DNA from: Agelaius tricolor
Lineage: Eukaryota > Chordata > Aves > Passeriformes > Icteridae
Assembly (NCBI GenBank): GCA_023055355.1
Contig: JALJCS010000024.1
Location: forward strand, 9,191,501-9,255,500
Length of the DNA stretch: 64,000 nt
Direction of reading: 5' to 3'
Shown here: piece after piece, positions 11,371 to 24,600 of the stretch
Layout of the letters: each line of letters opens with the position of its first letter
How positions within the stretch are numbered: the first letter of the stretch is position 1
The notes under the pieces: model-generated
What the model saw: only the letters and a program-made list of their open reading frames with translations
What the model was told of the DNA's origin: nothing
Database searches by the model: none
Program-made: the position numbers and the translations under genes

Positions 11371-14300
11371 TGAAATGCTCCAAGTTCCTCCAATTAAAAA
11401 CATGTCATAAATACTACCCAGAGCATAATGTTACAGTGTAACAATTGCAGGCTAGTACTAAAAGTGGAAATTATTATTTTGAGAACAAGGATAATATAAT
11501 GCAGATTTCAATTACATCTTTAAAAAAGTTCTGTGAAAAGCTTGAAGAAACTAGGCTACTATCATTTATGATCCCTTGGCTTCCTAAGTTGCTTTAAGTC
11601 TAAATTCTCTCAAGCATTTAGTCAATAATTGACTGCTTTCAAACTGAACTCAAACTGCAGAATCAAACCAAACAACGTCCCAGACCTCCACCAAAATCAA
11701 AGCTTTGTGTGAGGAAAACACATACTGGGCTAATGCAAAGCATGCTTTGATTTTGATCTTCTTTTGAATATTTCTCAGTTTCAATTTTGTCCATTAGGCA
11801 AATGACTGAGACAATCAGAAGGTAGTTGCCCTTGGTGAACTAACAGTCAAAACCCACCACATTTTGACCCTTTTGAAAAGCTCCAGGAGCCTGCCATACT
11901 CGAGGCAATCTTCGGACTTAATGTCTTCCAGTCCTAAAGAGTTTATTCAAATCTCCATGGACAGTCCCTTCTTTAGCCTCTGCAGGAGAAGAGATGTTTC
12001 AGAGCCCACCTTCTACCCTGATCTCCAAGGATCACCCTTATACCAATGAAACCCTGCTGCTATAGGACCATGAAGAACTTTTCTAAGTGCAGCTGAGCAC
12101 AGTCCTGAACAGAAGACATGGAAAACCAGACACACAGTAAGTCATTGCCCTGTACTCAGGCCAAGAGCCAAGCAAAAGTTTTCATTTTAATTTTTCTTCC
12201 CCTGATCTAAGAAAAACACCCTCTATATGCAAAAAAGAAATATGACCAAGAGTAAGTACCTCACAAAACATTCACAATATCTCACAGAGAATGATATCAA
12301 GCATGTGTTCATGCCAGATTTCATGAGGAACATTGAAGTGAGGTTAAAGCCAGCTATATGAGTCAACATAAAAGTGAACATTTTCCCACTGCTGAACATA
12401 ATTAATATACCATTATTCTTCCAAGGGAAGGATTTTTCAACCCCAAATTCTAGATTTCACCCTTTTTTCTATAGCCTTTTCAATTTTTTTTAATTCTGCA
12501 TGATGACAGCAGAGACAATCGAATTGTTATGTTTTCTCATGTTTCTGTATAATGACTAAAGCATTTTGGCTTGCATTTAGAAAGTAGATAAAAATCCCCC
12601 TCACACCAACAAAAGCCTCACTCTTTTGGGCAGAGACCAAGCACAGACAATTACAGCCTTAGTCAAATAAATCTTTAAAAGAAGGAATCAGAATACGTCC
12701 ATTAGTAGAACTTCCTTCTCTGCTGTCTGTAAAACTACTTTACATCTAATCAAGGAATTTAACAGGTAGTGCAGCTGTCCTAAAATATTATCTTCTTTTG
12801 CAGAAATGCATGGGAAATGAAGATCACCTCCAGCACACTGCATAACTCAAAAGCCAATAAAATAACTGCAAAAAAAATTGATCCAGAAGCCATATCAGGC
12901 CATCTTTGTATCTGGAGTGATATATTGAAACCAAAAAGTGACAAAGGCACTTGATAAATCAATTCATAATCATGCTACACACAGCACTAGAAACATAATC
13001 CATATTGTGCTGGTGAGATTGCACTGGCGCCCAGCAGGTGCTGGAAAATATTTCACCTCTGCTTAGCTTTATTACCCATCTCCATGGGCACACAATGGCC
13101 ATCTACAGGTTCCAGGGCACCAGAACCACGTGCACCAGAACTAACAAATGGTCATACTTGAACAAGACATGCTGGTTTCATTCTCTGCACTGCAAAGAAA
13201 CCTATTGTATAATGCTGGAATATTCAGCCAGAAATTTAGTAATTCAAATTCATTCTTTACTGTCTGAATTAAATTCTTCATTAGCTTATCATGACACCAA
13301 TGCTCAGTTTTCAAAATCACACATCAAACTTTGCCTAAAAACCATATATATAGAAACTCATGTTTTCTTTGAAAGTGTGAGTAAATCACCTTTTCAATTA
13401 CTTTACAGGTCTGCTTTAACCTATCACATCTATGGATGCTTTTTGCCTTATCTTTTCTTGTAGAGCTCAGGGAATGAAGAGAAAAATTTGTGGGTATTTT
13501 AATATTATTGATAAGAAGGACACTCCAATGCCTTGGCTTTGAATCCAGACAAAGAAGCCTGGTCTACACCAGGAAAAGAATACCCTTAGAACTTGGTTTG
13601 ATCAGCAGTCATAAAGAGGCAAAAACAATAGAAATTATAAAGAAAACAATTATAGCAGTTTTCTCACGTGGCTTAATCACCTACAGCAGCTGCAGTCACT
13701 CCCTGTTGTGTTTATGCTCAAGATTTTAGTTCACATGCATTAGTACATCCTGTTAGTGGGAATTTAGACCCCTCATGCTTAAATGAATTGGGCATCCTCC
13801 TCTTTATACATTTTACCTAGAAATTAAAACCTGCCAGATCCATTTAATACCATGTACATTATGAGAAAGATTAAATGCATCAAACATAAGTATTCACTAA
13901 TCAATAGCTTCTTTCTCCTCTCCCCCTCAAATATCTTCACCACTTCCCACCCAAGAGTGAGCAATCTACTATTTCTATAAGCTGCATGTTGAATAATAGC
14001 TTATCCATCTATATCACCAGAGATTATAGTAACCAGCATAAAAGCCATTATCTGATTCAACAATCACCACTAAATTCTGCAGCAAGCCATGCCTTTTCTA
14101 GATAATGAGATTGAACGCTACTTTGAAGTTCCTTACAGCCTAATTTACTGAAGATTTGTAGGGCATTTATGAAGTTTTCCCTGCAGAGCTCTGAACTTGC
14201 CAAGACCAAAATCAGGAGCGAAGATGTAAATAAAAGAGAGGCAGTTTAACAGTCCACACCAGCTGCTCATTTCTTAGACAAACAGTATTTCTTCTACTTT

Positions 14301-17210
14301 GAAGATACAAAACAACTTCTAAAATGAGGTATCCAGGAGGTATTTTGTTTTGCTATTGAACCTGACCCAGAGAAGAACTGCAGATACATCACTATGAAAA
14401 CCTGGTTTGTTGTAGTGCACACAAAATTCTTTGATTGTCTAATGAAGAATTAAAATTTGCATTAGATACTATAAAGGAAGACAGATGATCGACAATGCAG
14501 CAATAGTATAGAAGATGAGACAGTGCTGCAGAAGAGAATGAAAAGGGGAAGGGGTGCCATCAAACAATCATGATTATTACAGTAATTTGCTGTTAAAGCA
14601 CATCAGTTCCTTATTATCCGCACTTCTGGCCCCGTGAATCAATAAACACAGTATAGTAGAAGACATTATAAGTTAATGGATGAGCTTTTTCACTCTGAGG
14701 GTCAACAATTAAAACATTTCTCAGTTTTGTTCATGGAGAACTTGAGAACAGAGGCTGCTCAGTTCAGAGTAGTTCAGCTGGCACAGAGAAACTGGCCCAG
14801 CAGCAGCTTTGCACTGTTCCTGACCACATTGTTTGCTGCATTTAAATTCACTCTTATCATTTAAGGAATGTAGTATCATTAAAAAAAAAGAACAGGCTAG
14901 AATAGGACAGGATAGGATTGGATAGAACACATAATTTGGAATAATGCATAGAGAACAACATATGTCTCGACTAATTTACCACAGCAGTCCATTCATTTAT
15001 AGCACAGCTGGTTTTCAGCTAATTTACACCACAACAGAGGATAAATGTCCCTTTAAAAACATCCAGACAAGCAAGTGACCTTCCTTTCTGATTCTATATT
15101 TTCACAATCTTCAAAAAAATGCTTTCATCAAAAAAGAGAAACACTCTGAGGTAGAAGCAGCAGTAGTTATAGAGCAATAACACTCTTTCCACATTTCAGA
15201 TCAGAAAGAATGGATTCCTTCAGGAACTTTATGGCATGACAGTGGCTTTCCTTGTTACATTTTAGCAATTAATTTTAGAAGCATTTCCTCAGCATCACCC
15301 ACATGCAAGTAGCCACTCACACCACTTAATAGGAATAATTTTCTCTCTGCGTTGCAAGCACACACGCATTTTAGTGTGTGCTTTAGACCAGAAGAAAACA
15401 GGATGAAAACAAGCCTGTTGCACTGTACTTCAACTTGGAAATAAATGCAATAAATCACTATTTCTCTTATATGTTCTGAGGCAAAAATACAGCTTAGCTC
15501 TTTCACCAATTTCTAGAAGAGCTGAAATCAGCAAACTGAATTTGGCATGCCAGGTTGGGTAAGCAGCCAAATTTGGACGTTGAAGGCTGGTGGAACCAAA
15601 GGGCTTTTTACATTTTAAGAATGGTGAGAAAAGCCTGAAAAAAGGCAGTTGACATGTCATAGGAAAATTCAGAGAATATTTAACCACCATTCCATAGGAG
15701 TCAAATTCTTTGCATGTACCACTGCAACATAAAGAACTTGTCCTTACTTCAAACAAACCAACATTAAAAAAAACAAACTATGATGAAGTGTTGTTTAAGG
15801 AAGAAGATCAATATATTTCAGATATATATTTCTGAAATGCTAGAGATATTCAGTTGTGCACCAAATTTTCACCACTAGGTAAATTTAAACTCTCTCCCAA
15901 GCAATACCTCAAGCTCTCAGTATACTATAAGCTGCATTCACTTGTCCTGTTCATGAATAAAATATTATGATATAGTGTGGACCTACTAGTGCAATATCTT
16001 TAAATATTAAAAAACTTTAAACTCCTCTCTAGAGAAAAATATTACCTCTGCTTCCACAAAATGGATAAAGAGTCTTGTCTTAAATCAAAGCTAATAACTG
16101 ACAGAGTTGGCAACTAAGTACTTGGGATACAACTGTTTGAGCCAAGCCTTTGTCTTTAAAGAAAAGATAACTCCTCTTGAAAACTGTGATTTGCAAGATG
16201 AGCTTTCATTGAGGCAGTACAGCAAAATTCATATGCAGAGAAGAGGATGATAACAAAGTAGGTTATAAAAAAATGGTGGAGAGTTTTCCAAAAGATATGC
16301 TCATAGCAGGGGCAGCAGGTTCCTACGCCAGTGAGTAACCCTGGATGTGCATAGAGCAGACTTCAACCTTACTGGCTCTTTGCAGGTCATCTTCCTCAGT
16401 ATTGCATCAGCAAAGAAGAACTCATGAATAGCTACAGTAATCCTGATGCAAACTGTGGTTCCATGAATCTGAAACTTTGAATGCTGACAGAGGCAGGACA
16501 TGTCTCCAAATCTCCAATCTGTGTGTGTTTTCATGGTCTGTCCTAAGCATCCTACGTCACTCCTTGCTGATAAGAAGACACCAGGCTTCAAAAACCCATG
16601 TGCTGAACATTTCCAGTTTTTACAACGGTTTAGGTTTCTTCAGTCACTTAAATATGTTGTGCCTTAGCTTGGTAAAAAAAACTTCCTGTGAAAATGGGCA
16701 CAATTCAAACAAACACTGTCATTCTCTTGCACACTGCTGGCACAAAACTGCACCCACCTCAATTTCTGCTATAAAACTGCACCTACCTCAATTTCTGCTA
16801 TATAATACCATTTAGGTATTATGACCAGTTGGGGACAGTATCATGAGGACAAAAATTCTGTTATAAGAAACAAGACTATGATCCAGAAAAAGTGCTGAGA
16901 ATAATTTAAGACACCTTTTAAGATCAAAGTTGACAGGGCTGTGACCATATCTGCAGTTATTCAATATTACCTTCTGCAAGAGTAGCACTAGCTGTATGGT
17001 AAATGACTCCAAGAAAGAGAAATTTCTCATGATTTTGAAATTTCTTTTTCCTGGGAAAAGGTTACCTTGAGACATAAGAGCAATTTCTGCAGCACAGAAA
17101 GTATTTGTTCCATGGTTATCACTACCTGCATCAGGACTGTGGCATATAAGAAGCCTCAACTGTTGGGAAATGAAGACACTATGATATGAAGTGTTATGTT
17201 TTTGTACAAA
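11371..17210. other. Unique AT-rich non-coding sequence
   Basis: No gene or transposon is recognised. A 29-bp tandem duplication lies at 16,744-16,801. An inverted repeat (ATTTCAGA / TCTGAAAT, 8-bp loop) lies at 15,815-15,838. Minus-strand positions 16,373-16,483 form one of the exon-like candidates listed in the findings. Short open frames, for example 13,038-13,463 (+), encode unrecognised peptides. Confidence 0.55.
16744..16801. repeat. 29-bp tandem duplication (two copies)
   Basis: Two adjacent copies, 16,744-16,772 and 16,773-16,801, start AAAACTGCACC and end TTTCTGCTAT. They differ at one base (C versus T after CACC). The near identity implies a recent duplication, probably replication slippage. 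There is no third copy. Confidence 0.9.
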
Positions 17211-18630
17211 CACAGAATCACAGAATGACTAGCTTGGAAGAGACCTTCAAGATCATTGAGTCCAACTCATGCCCCAACGCCTCAATTAAACCATGGCACC
17301 GAGTGCCACATTCAGTCTTTTTTAAACACATCCAGGGATGGTGATTCCACCACCTCCCTGGGCAGGCCATTCCAGTACTTTATCACTCTTTCTGTAAAAA
17401 ACTTTCTCCTACTCTCCAACCAATATTTCCCTTGGCACAGCTTCAGACTGTGTCCTCTGGTTCTGTCAGTGCTGCCTGGTGAAAGAGATCATCCCCCACC
17501 TGACTACAGCCACCTTTCAGGGAGTTGCAGAGAGTGATAAGGTCACCCCTGAGTGTCCTTTTCTCCAGACTAAATACCCCCAGCTCCCTCAGTCATTCCT
17601 CACAGGGTTTGTGTTCCCAGCCCCTCACCAGCCTCATTGCCCTCCTCTGGACACGCTCAAGCATCTCAATGTCCTTCCCAAACTGAGGGCCCAGAACTGG
17701 ACACAGCACTCAAGGTGTGGCCTCACCAGTGTTGAGTACAGGGGAAGCATGATCTCCCTGCTCCTGCTGGCCACACTATTTGTGATCCAGGCCAGGAGCC
17801 ATTGGCCTTCTTGGCCACCAGGGCACACTGCTGGCTCATGTCCAGCCAGCTGTCACCAGTACCCCCAGGTCCCTTTCTGCCTGGGCACTGTCCAGCCACA
17901 CCATCCCCAGCCTAGAGCATTGCAGGGCGTTACTGTGGCCAAAATGCAGGACTTGGCACTTGGACTTACTAAACTTCATCTTGTTAGACTCAGCCCATCC
18001 ATTCCACTGTTCCAGGTCTCTCTGCAGAGCCCTCCTACCTTCCAACAGATCAACAAATGCATCCAGCTTAATTTACCTGCAAATTTGCTAATGAAAGACT
18101 CAATCCCCTCATCCATGTCATCAATAAAAATATTGAACAGAGCTGGCCCCAGCACAGAGCCCTGAGGGACACCACTGGTGCCTGGCTGCCAGCTGGATGC
18201 AGCGCCATTCACCACCACTCTCTGGGCCTGGCCATCCAGGCAGTTCCTAACCCAGCACAGAGTGCTCCTGTCCCAGCTGTGGGCTGCCAGCTTTTCCAGG
18301 AGTGTGCTGTGGGAGACAGTGTCAAAGGCCTTGCTTAAGTCCAGGTACACAACATCCACAGCCTTTCCTGCATCCACCAGGTGGGTCACTTGATCATAAA
18401 AGGAGGTCAGGTTGGTCAAACATGACCTAAACCCCTAAACTCATGGTGGCTGGGTCTGATACCCTGGGCATCCTCTAGGTGCTGTGTGATGACACTCAAT
18501 ACAAACTGTTCCATAACCTCACCAGGTACTGAGGTCAGGCTAACTGGCCTAACCAGGATCCTCCTTCCTTCTCTTTTTGTGAATGGGCAACACATTGGCC
18601 AGCTTCCAGTCATCTGGAACCTCACCTAAA
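17211..18630 (-). mobile_element. CR1 LINE, 5'-truncated, with ORF2 reverse transcriptase remnant
   Basis: This is a minus-strand CR1 of about 1.42 kb, the best preserved in the window. Its 3' terminus at 17,211-17,226 shows CACAGAATCACAGAATG on the plus strand, the CR1 terminal octamer repeat in reverse. The rest of the 3' UTR extends to about 17,600. Coding sequence follows in three broken frames: 18,416-18,625 (RT start, PVSLTSVPGEVMEQ), 17,976-18,419 (palm, [20 protein letters not shown] then [20 protein letters not shown]), and 17,634-18,045 (thumb and C-terminal part, LGVLV and [19 protein letters not shown]). The endonuclease domain is absent, which is the usual CR1 5' truncation. The FADD box is frameshifted at 18,070-18,077, so the copy is dead. 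Its 3' end differs from the copies at 1,934 and 62,507, so it belongs to another and probably younger subfamily. The plus-strand open frame 17,479-18,165 is an antisense shadow. Confidence 0.95.
17976..18419 (-). pseudogene. CR1 ORF2 reverse transcriptase fragment (palm)
   Basis: The enzyme copies the CR1 RNA into DNA at the nicked target. In this 147-codon fragment, motif A is visible near the start ([10 protein letters not shown], containing the first catalytic Asp) and motif B follows ([14 protein letters not shown]). The next motif should supply two adjacent Asp residues after Phe-Ala. Here Phe-Ala (18,078-18,083) is followed by an 8-nt stretch where the family has 9 nt, so both aspartates are lost and the frame shifts. 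Recognisable CR1 protein resumes in another frame at 17,836-18,045 (ALQRDL, WAESNKM, LHFGHSN). The fragment cannot encode active enzyme. Confidence 0.9.
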
Positions 18631-21600
18631 TAACAAGCCAAAACATTTATCTAAAAACAAGTGTTCAAGGTCATCATCTGCCTTTGTTCAACTTAACATC
18701 TGGCTGAATTTTCTAACTGAATTCTGCCTCCCTGCAGAGCTGACAGCATGCATGGGTACTCCTGTAACAAAACCATTTATGCAAAGCTATGGAATGTTAA
18801 AGTATCTACTCCCAATGCAGATGATACTGTGCTCTCACATGCCCTGCTCCACTCATAGGCAATTTCCTCCTAGAATTCATCACCACCATCTTCCCATCTC
18901 CCTCATGCTTTGCCTGCTTCAACAGCTGCTACCAAAGGCAGCTACTTCTGAGCTATGCAAAACACACATTTTTTGTTTCTGTTTTATTTGTTTGGTTTTG
19001 TTTGTTCGAGTTTTCTTGTTTGTTTGTTTTATTTTTGTTTTTTTCCTGTGGAAGGCCACAAGTGGGAGCCTACCTCAATGTGCATACTGCCCTACAGCAT
19101 TTCATCTTCCCCTCCCAGGGATACAACCAGCCACTGACACCCAACCACTTCAACATTTGTACTCTGGCTTCACAGGAAGCAATTTCACAGGCCATGAGTT
19201 CTCTCAGTATTGTCTCCTAGACTGATCCATTAAGGAATTACAGAGTCTGTCTGTCTGTGTTGCTCAAGTAGCCTCTGCATTCATAACTGCAAGTGGGGGA
19301 AAAGGAAAACAGCCCCACAAACTTCAACACATTTGCTTTGCAAGGCCACCATGCTCACACTGCTCACTGGCCTCCTTCAGGTCTCCCTGCTCTAATAGAA
19401 ACAGGGATGACATCCTAAGAGTTAAATGAGCAGAGTTTTTGGGAAATAGGTGGTGTTAAATTCTATTAAATACAAAACATCTTTTCTGCCTTGTCTGCAC
19501 ATTAAAATGCAAAGTTTTCCATTAAATGCTTGGCTTACTTATAGAAGATTGTTTACATTTAATCCAGTGAAAGGGAATCATTCACCAGCACACTCATGCA
19601 GGTTGTGGACTATACTGGAGGCTATTTTTAGTCCTTGCATGGTTGCCATGTTGCCTTGTATTGTTTAGTCCTTGGTCTGTCTGCCATGATCCTTGCTGAT
19701 CCCTTCATCAACTAACTTTGTCATCTGAAATGCTGTAAAATCACGTAGACAAACCTCAAAGAAATCAAAATAAATAGCAGCCATCACTTGGAGCTCATTT
19801 TTGCACACAATTGTGTATGCTTCAGAATTGTGCCTAGAATTCAGATACACAAATTTCCACTTAATCTGTGTCCAATTCATATTTTGTCACAGATAATATG
19901 TGTGCATTCACTAGATCACTCATATGTTTCCAAGCCATAAACCTAAGATAAAAAATGTGTGACCCTCATCGACACAAGGACCTGCAACTAAGTTGCTGGC
20001 ATGGCATTAAGGGAGAAACAGAGCAACTTTAAGCAAGTTTGCTCACAGTGAACTCATTTCTACATAGCTACATTTTTTCCAAAACTAGCTGTGTATAGCA
20101 CATTGACCTTTCTTTCACTATAAGCAGACTTTCTGTGAAGGGGGGGAGGCAGAAAAAAGAGCAGAGAAAAACAGAGGCAGATCACAGGTCACTCTAAGAA
20201 CAGGTTGTATTCTCAGATTTGAACAAAAGTGACTATCAGCATCAATTTTAAAAGATTAGTTGTATCAGAGGGAGGCCTCAGAAGGCAGTCATTTTCCAGA
20301 TACATTCTTCCTATTTGTAAGACATCAAAGGACAAAGCCCAACTTTTGTCTTTCTATTTTCACCTTTACTTTTATTTCCTTTTTAAGCAAACCTCTCAGT
20401 GGCAACTGGAACATCAGAAAGATTTAGTCATAATAAAAATCTATATCTATATATGGGCATATATAATGATAATGTGCAAGGATATGACACTGACTTCATC
20501 CTTTAGGGTCTGAATCCCAAGAACATTAATTTCTTTTTATTAACGGAATAGGGAGGAAGAAGGGAAAGCAGCATCAGAAAGCTAATAAGAAAGAAAACGT
20601 GTCAAGTTTTTTTTGGTAAACTTAATTCCATAAACACATGTAAATGATGATACAAAAAATGCCCAAATAAGGCAGAAAATGCTGAGCTGTAGGAGACATA
20701 CATTTGATGAGGCTTTCCTTGAGGCAAAGTTTTCATGCAGAAGAGCATTTTCCTCTTTCACCATTACTGCCGCCTTGCAAGGGGCTTTCCAAAAAAACAA
20801 AGTTTTCTTTGGGTGCTGTAAATGGACAATGTTTTCTGCACCAGGAGTGAAAGGTCTTCTGTGAGCTGCAAACACTCTGAACTCAGGGCAGGAGCTCCTA
20901 TCTCACAACCCCCAGAGGACTGGCTTTCACCTGACTCTCCACACATCACACCAACTTTCCAAGGTTAACCTGAGCATCACTTGGAAATTTTCTTCTTAAA
21001 ATAATCAGTTATTCATAATGTATTCCAAACATCAAATATAATTTCCTACATTAAATATTCATATCAGATAGGTTTTCAGTTGTAAGAAATTAATGCCATT
21101 TTAAAAGGCCCTAAGTCTGCAGTATGTAACTTTAAAGAATATAAACATTTCACAAACTGAGTAGTATTTATATTGCTCTCAAAGCCTGTGACAAATGTAT
21201 GATGTATCTGACAATCTTAACTTTTTACAGCTATTGATTTAGAATTAATTTAGAATTACTACAGATTTAATTGTATTCTAAGCAGTCAATGCTACAAAGC
21301 GACACATTATCTGACTGCAGAGACAACTTGGGTCAAATTAGAGTTGGATATTCAATTAGTTTCAGCTTCTTGATGTTTGTGTGTGTTTTTCCCCACTCCT
21401 ACTGAAGTCATGAATGTGTGACTTGCTTATTTAACAGCAACGTGATGTGCGCAAAGTAAGAAAAATGTAGAGAAATAATTATAATTAAAAAAAAACAAAC
21501 CAAAACCACTAGCACATTATAAAGTAGAAAAGAAGAAAAGCACTCTCAAGCTGTTCTTTTTGCAGAACAAACAAACTACTCAGACCTTCAAACAGGCAGG

Positions 21601-24600
21601 GGATATAAATATCTCGAGCTAGAACATTCAGACTTGAGGAGCTTATCAGACCCTTGAACCAGAACCATTCAATTTGCAGCAATTTGAGCTAAGGCATCCT
21701 GAACTGAACTTGTAACTTCCACAACACAATAGACTCACTTGACAATATATAACTCATGGTACACAGAAGCATAATGAGGCAAATTCTTTGAAGAGATCAC
21801 AGTCTCTCTGTATTAAACCTTGTTTCATACTTGTAATATAGCTATAAAATATACTAATGCTTCTTGTAGAAAATTCAAAACAGTTTGGTAATTTTTTTTT
21901 AATTTAATTAGGATTTTCCTCTTTTCTTAAAGAAAGATTAGTCAAAGCAGTCCAACTCTCCTGTTTTCCCAAAAGCCAGGCATTTGCAAAGTAGGCCAGA
22001 GAGCCATTAAAGCATTTTCAGATGGGCAGCAGGTATATTGAATAACCTTCTTTGCCACACAATCCAGTACAGGCAGTAATAGCAGTAGCCCTCTACATAA
22101 AAGAAAGGAGAAATCAGAGATTTTTAGGAAAAAAATGTCTACATTCCCCTCAGTTATATAAAGTAATCTGCTAAAGATGCCAAAGGGAGATAACAATAAT
22201 CTTGTATAGGGTAGAAGTGAATGTCAGCTCAAGTTTGCGAGTGTCCACTGCTGCCCACCCCAGCCCTGCACATGCAGAATCACCTTCCTGCATGCAAGCA
22301 CCACCTGCTGTGGGAAAAAGGCCTCAATTCAAAGATAAGAGTCAGGGATTTACTGCAATTTATGGGGAAGTCTTGTAGCACAATGAAAAATAAAATTTTA
22401 CAGTGAACTAAAATGATTTGGTCTGCATTTACTTCCATATTTTATATTATAATGTGTTTGATTAACTTTGATGGCTTTGAAGATTTAAATAGCAACATGG
22501 ATAAACTTTTGTACTGAAAATGGAGAAGGACATTATAAATCCTGTCAGGAAAGGCTATAGGGAAAACAGAAAATGTGACAGATGGAGAGGAAATACTGCG
22601 AAGTTTAGGTACATGAGGAAGCTGTCTGAGTTGGAAAATCAAGCATATTATTTAGTTAATTATTCCACATCCTAATCTAGGCAATGAAACAATTAACTAA
22701 ACTTCAAAGAGCTGGTATCCATGCAAGTATAATTTGATTTTTTTTTTAATGTTGGCATCTCAGTGAAATAAATATTTACACCTCTTAATGACTATTCTTG
22801 CAGCCAGACTTTTAAACCCAGAGAAGCAAAGAGTTGCTGGTTTGCACTTCTAACAACTAAAAGAAATTACTGAAGAAAGAGGAGCTTGATTTGTTTTGGG
22901 TTCCTTTGTTGCTGTTAGATTTAGGGTATTTTGTGTTCCTTGGTGATAATGGTGATGCTTTGTTTTGGGCTTTTCTTTAGAAAAGCTTAGCCACAGGACT
23001 AGATTTAACCCAAGGAATAAAATGCAACATATTAAGAGTTGCACAAAGAGTTGTAGAAAGTGACTCAATTATCCATCCATGCACAAGCACTCCAACACCA
23101 AAGCACAGTCCAACACAACCCTTTTGTCATTTTCACAGAGAGCACGGGAGGCAAGGGCAAAAGCTTCTCCTGAACTCTACCAGACAAGGAAGGAGATAAA
23201 AATCAATCAGATTTAGAATCATGCAGCTGATGTCTTGTAGCTCCTTTCCATTTTACACCCATGTCTCAGGTGCTGAATTTTACCACTGACTTCAAATATA
23301 TCCATTGAGGCAAGAAATGAAACAGCACAGGAGATATTCTGTGCTTGGGGCTGCAAGAACAAAGACAACATTTTACATTCAAGCTTCCAGGAATGTAGTT
23401 TTAATTTTTTTCTTCTGCCTTGCTTGTGTAGCAAAAATTACCCTCTCCAGCAAACCAGAAACTTACTCTTAATAAAATGAGAAACACTATATAGAGCTGT
23501 TTTGCCTGGATCTGTAGGTTTCCACACCACTGATGCAGGCATTGTTTTCTAAATTTGTTTTTTTCTGAGTTAATTAGAATAAATAGGTTTTCCATTTTTC
23601 CTCACCTCTTTGGTGCCAACAAGCACTTTAGGGAATTCCTGGCTGGGTTTTATCAGTTAGTTGATCAATCACTTTTCTATTAGAGACACAAACATTGAAG
23701 ATGTGATTGAAGTATAAGGTTATTTAGTCTTCACATATTCAGTGGCAGCTACAAAACAAAGCAGCCAGCAAAGTGATTAAAGTGATTTAAAAGGGTCAAA
23801 TAAACCATAAAGAACATTCTTAATTGTATTCATAATAAAGTTATCTTTACCACAGCAGTCAAAGCAGCTGTGGATGCTCTGAGATCTGCAGAGTACTAAT
23901 GAGCAAGGGAATACAGCACAGGACTTAGACTCAAAATCTGAAGAGGTGCATGAGATGTATGGAAAATGCTGTGCTAAACACGTCCGATTCTGAAAGATGC
24001 AATTATTCTCAGGACATCAAGTCTGCAGTGTCTTAAGTCTCTGCATTCCAAATTCCAGTTTTTATCCCCAATCCCTCTCTTGGGGCTAACAGGAACATAC
24101 AGATATGTGAGACACTTCTAATTGAAATCGATATTAAAGATGTTCACTCAGATACTGGAAAAAACCCTGCTGGGAAAAAGCCCTGCTGGGAGTATTTGCA
24201 AGATGAGCTTTCATGTGCACATGAGCTACCCTGTGCCCTCTGCTTTCAACTATCAGCCCCTGTTCTTATGCTCCTCTCTCCTTCCCAAAAATAAAATCCC
24301 AACTGATGTCCTTTGAGGAGATTTCTTCATCAGCCTCACAAAACCTCCTGCCCACAACCCTTTGTCCCCATGGCAGCACCCTGAGCCTACCTGAGCTCAC
24401 TGAACAATAGAGGAGATGGAGAGAAGATCCACCAGAGCCCATCATGAACAGAGCCTGTTCCAGGATGGCTACACCATCTGTGTTGGGTTCACACCAGGCA
24501 TCAACCACTTCTGGGTGGTGGCTTTCCCCCTGCAGAATTTCCTAACCATAAATCTCAATCTGTGCGGCTACAAAGCTCTTGGCTGCCAAAATACCAAAGA

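Noticed and set aside
17479..18165. Longest plus-strand open frame (228 codons)
   Set aside because: It lies entirely antisense to the CR1 reverse transcriptase and 3' UTR on the minus strand, so it is a shadow of the LINE.
21942..22196. Minus-strand frame after a strong pyrimidine tract ending ATGTAG near 22,100
   Set aside because: The acceptor is good, but no matching donor follows before the stop and the Leu-rich peptide is typical of T-rich DNA.
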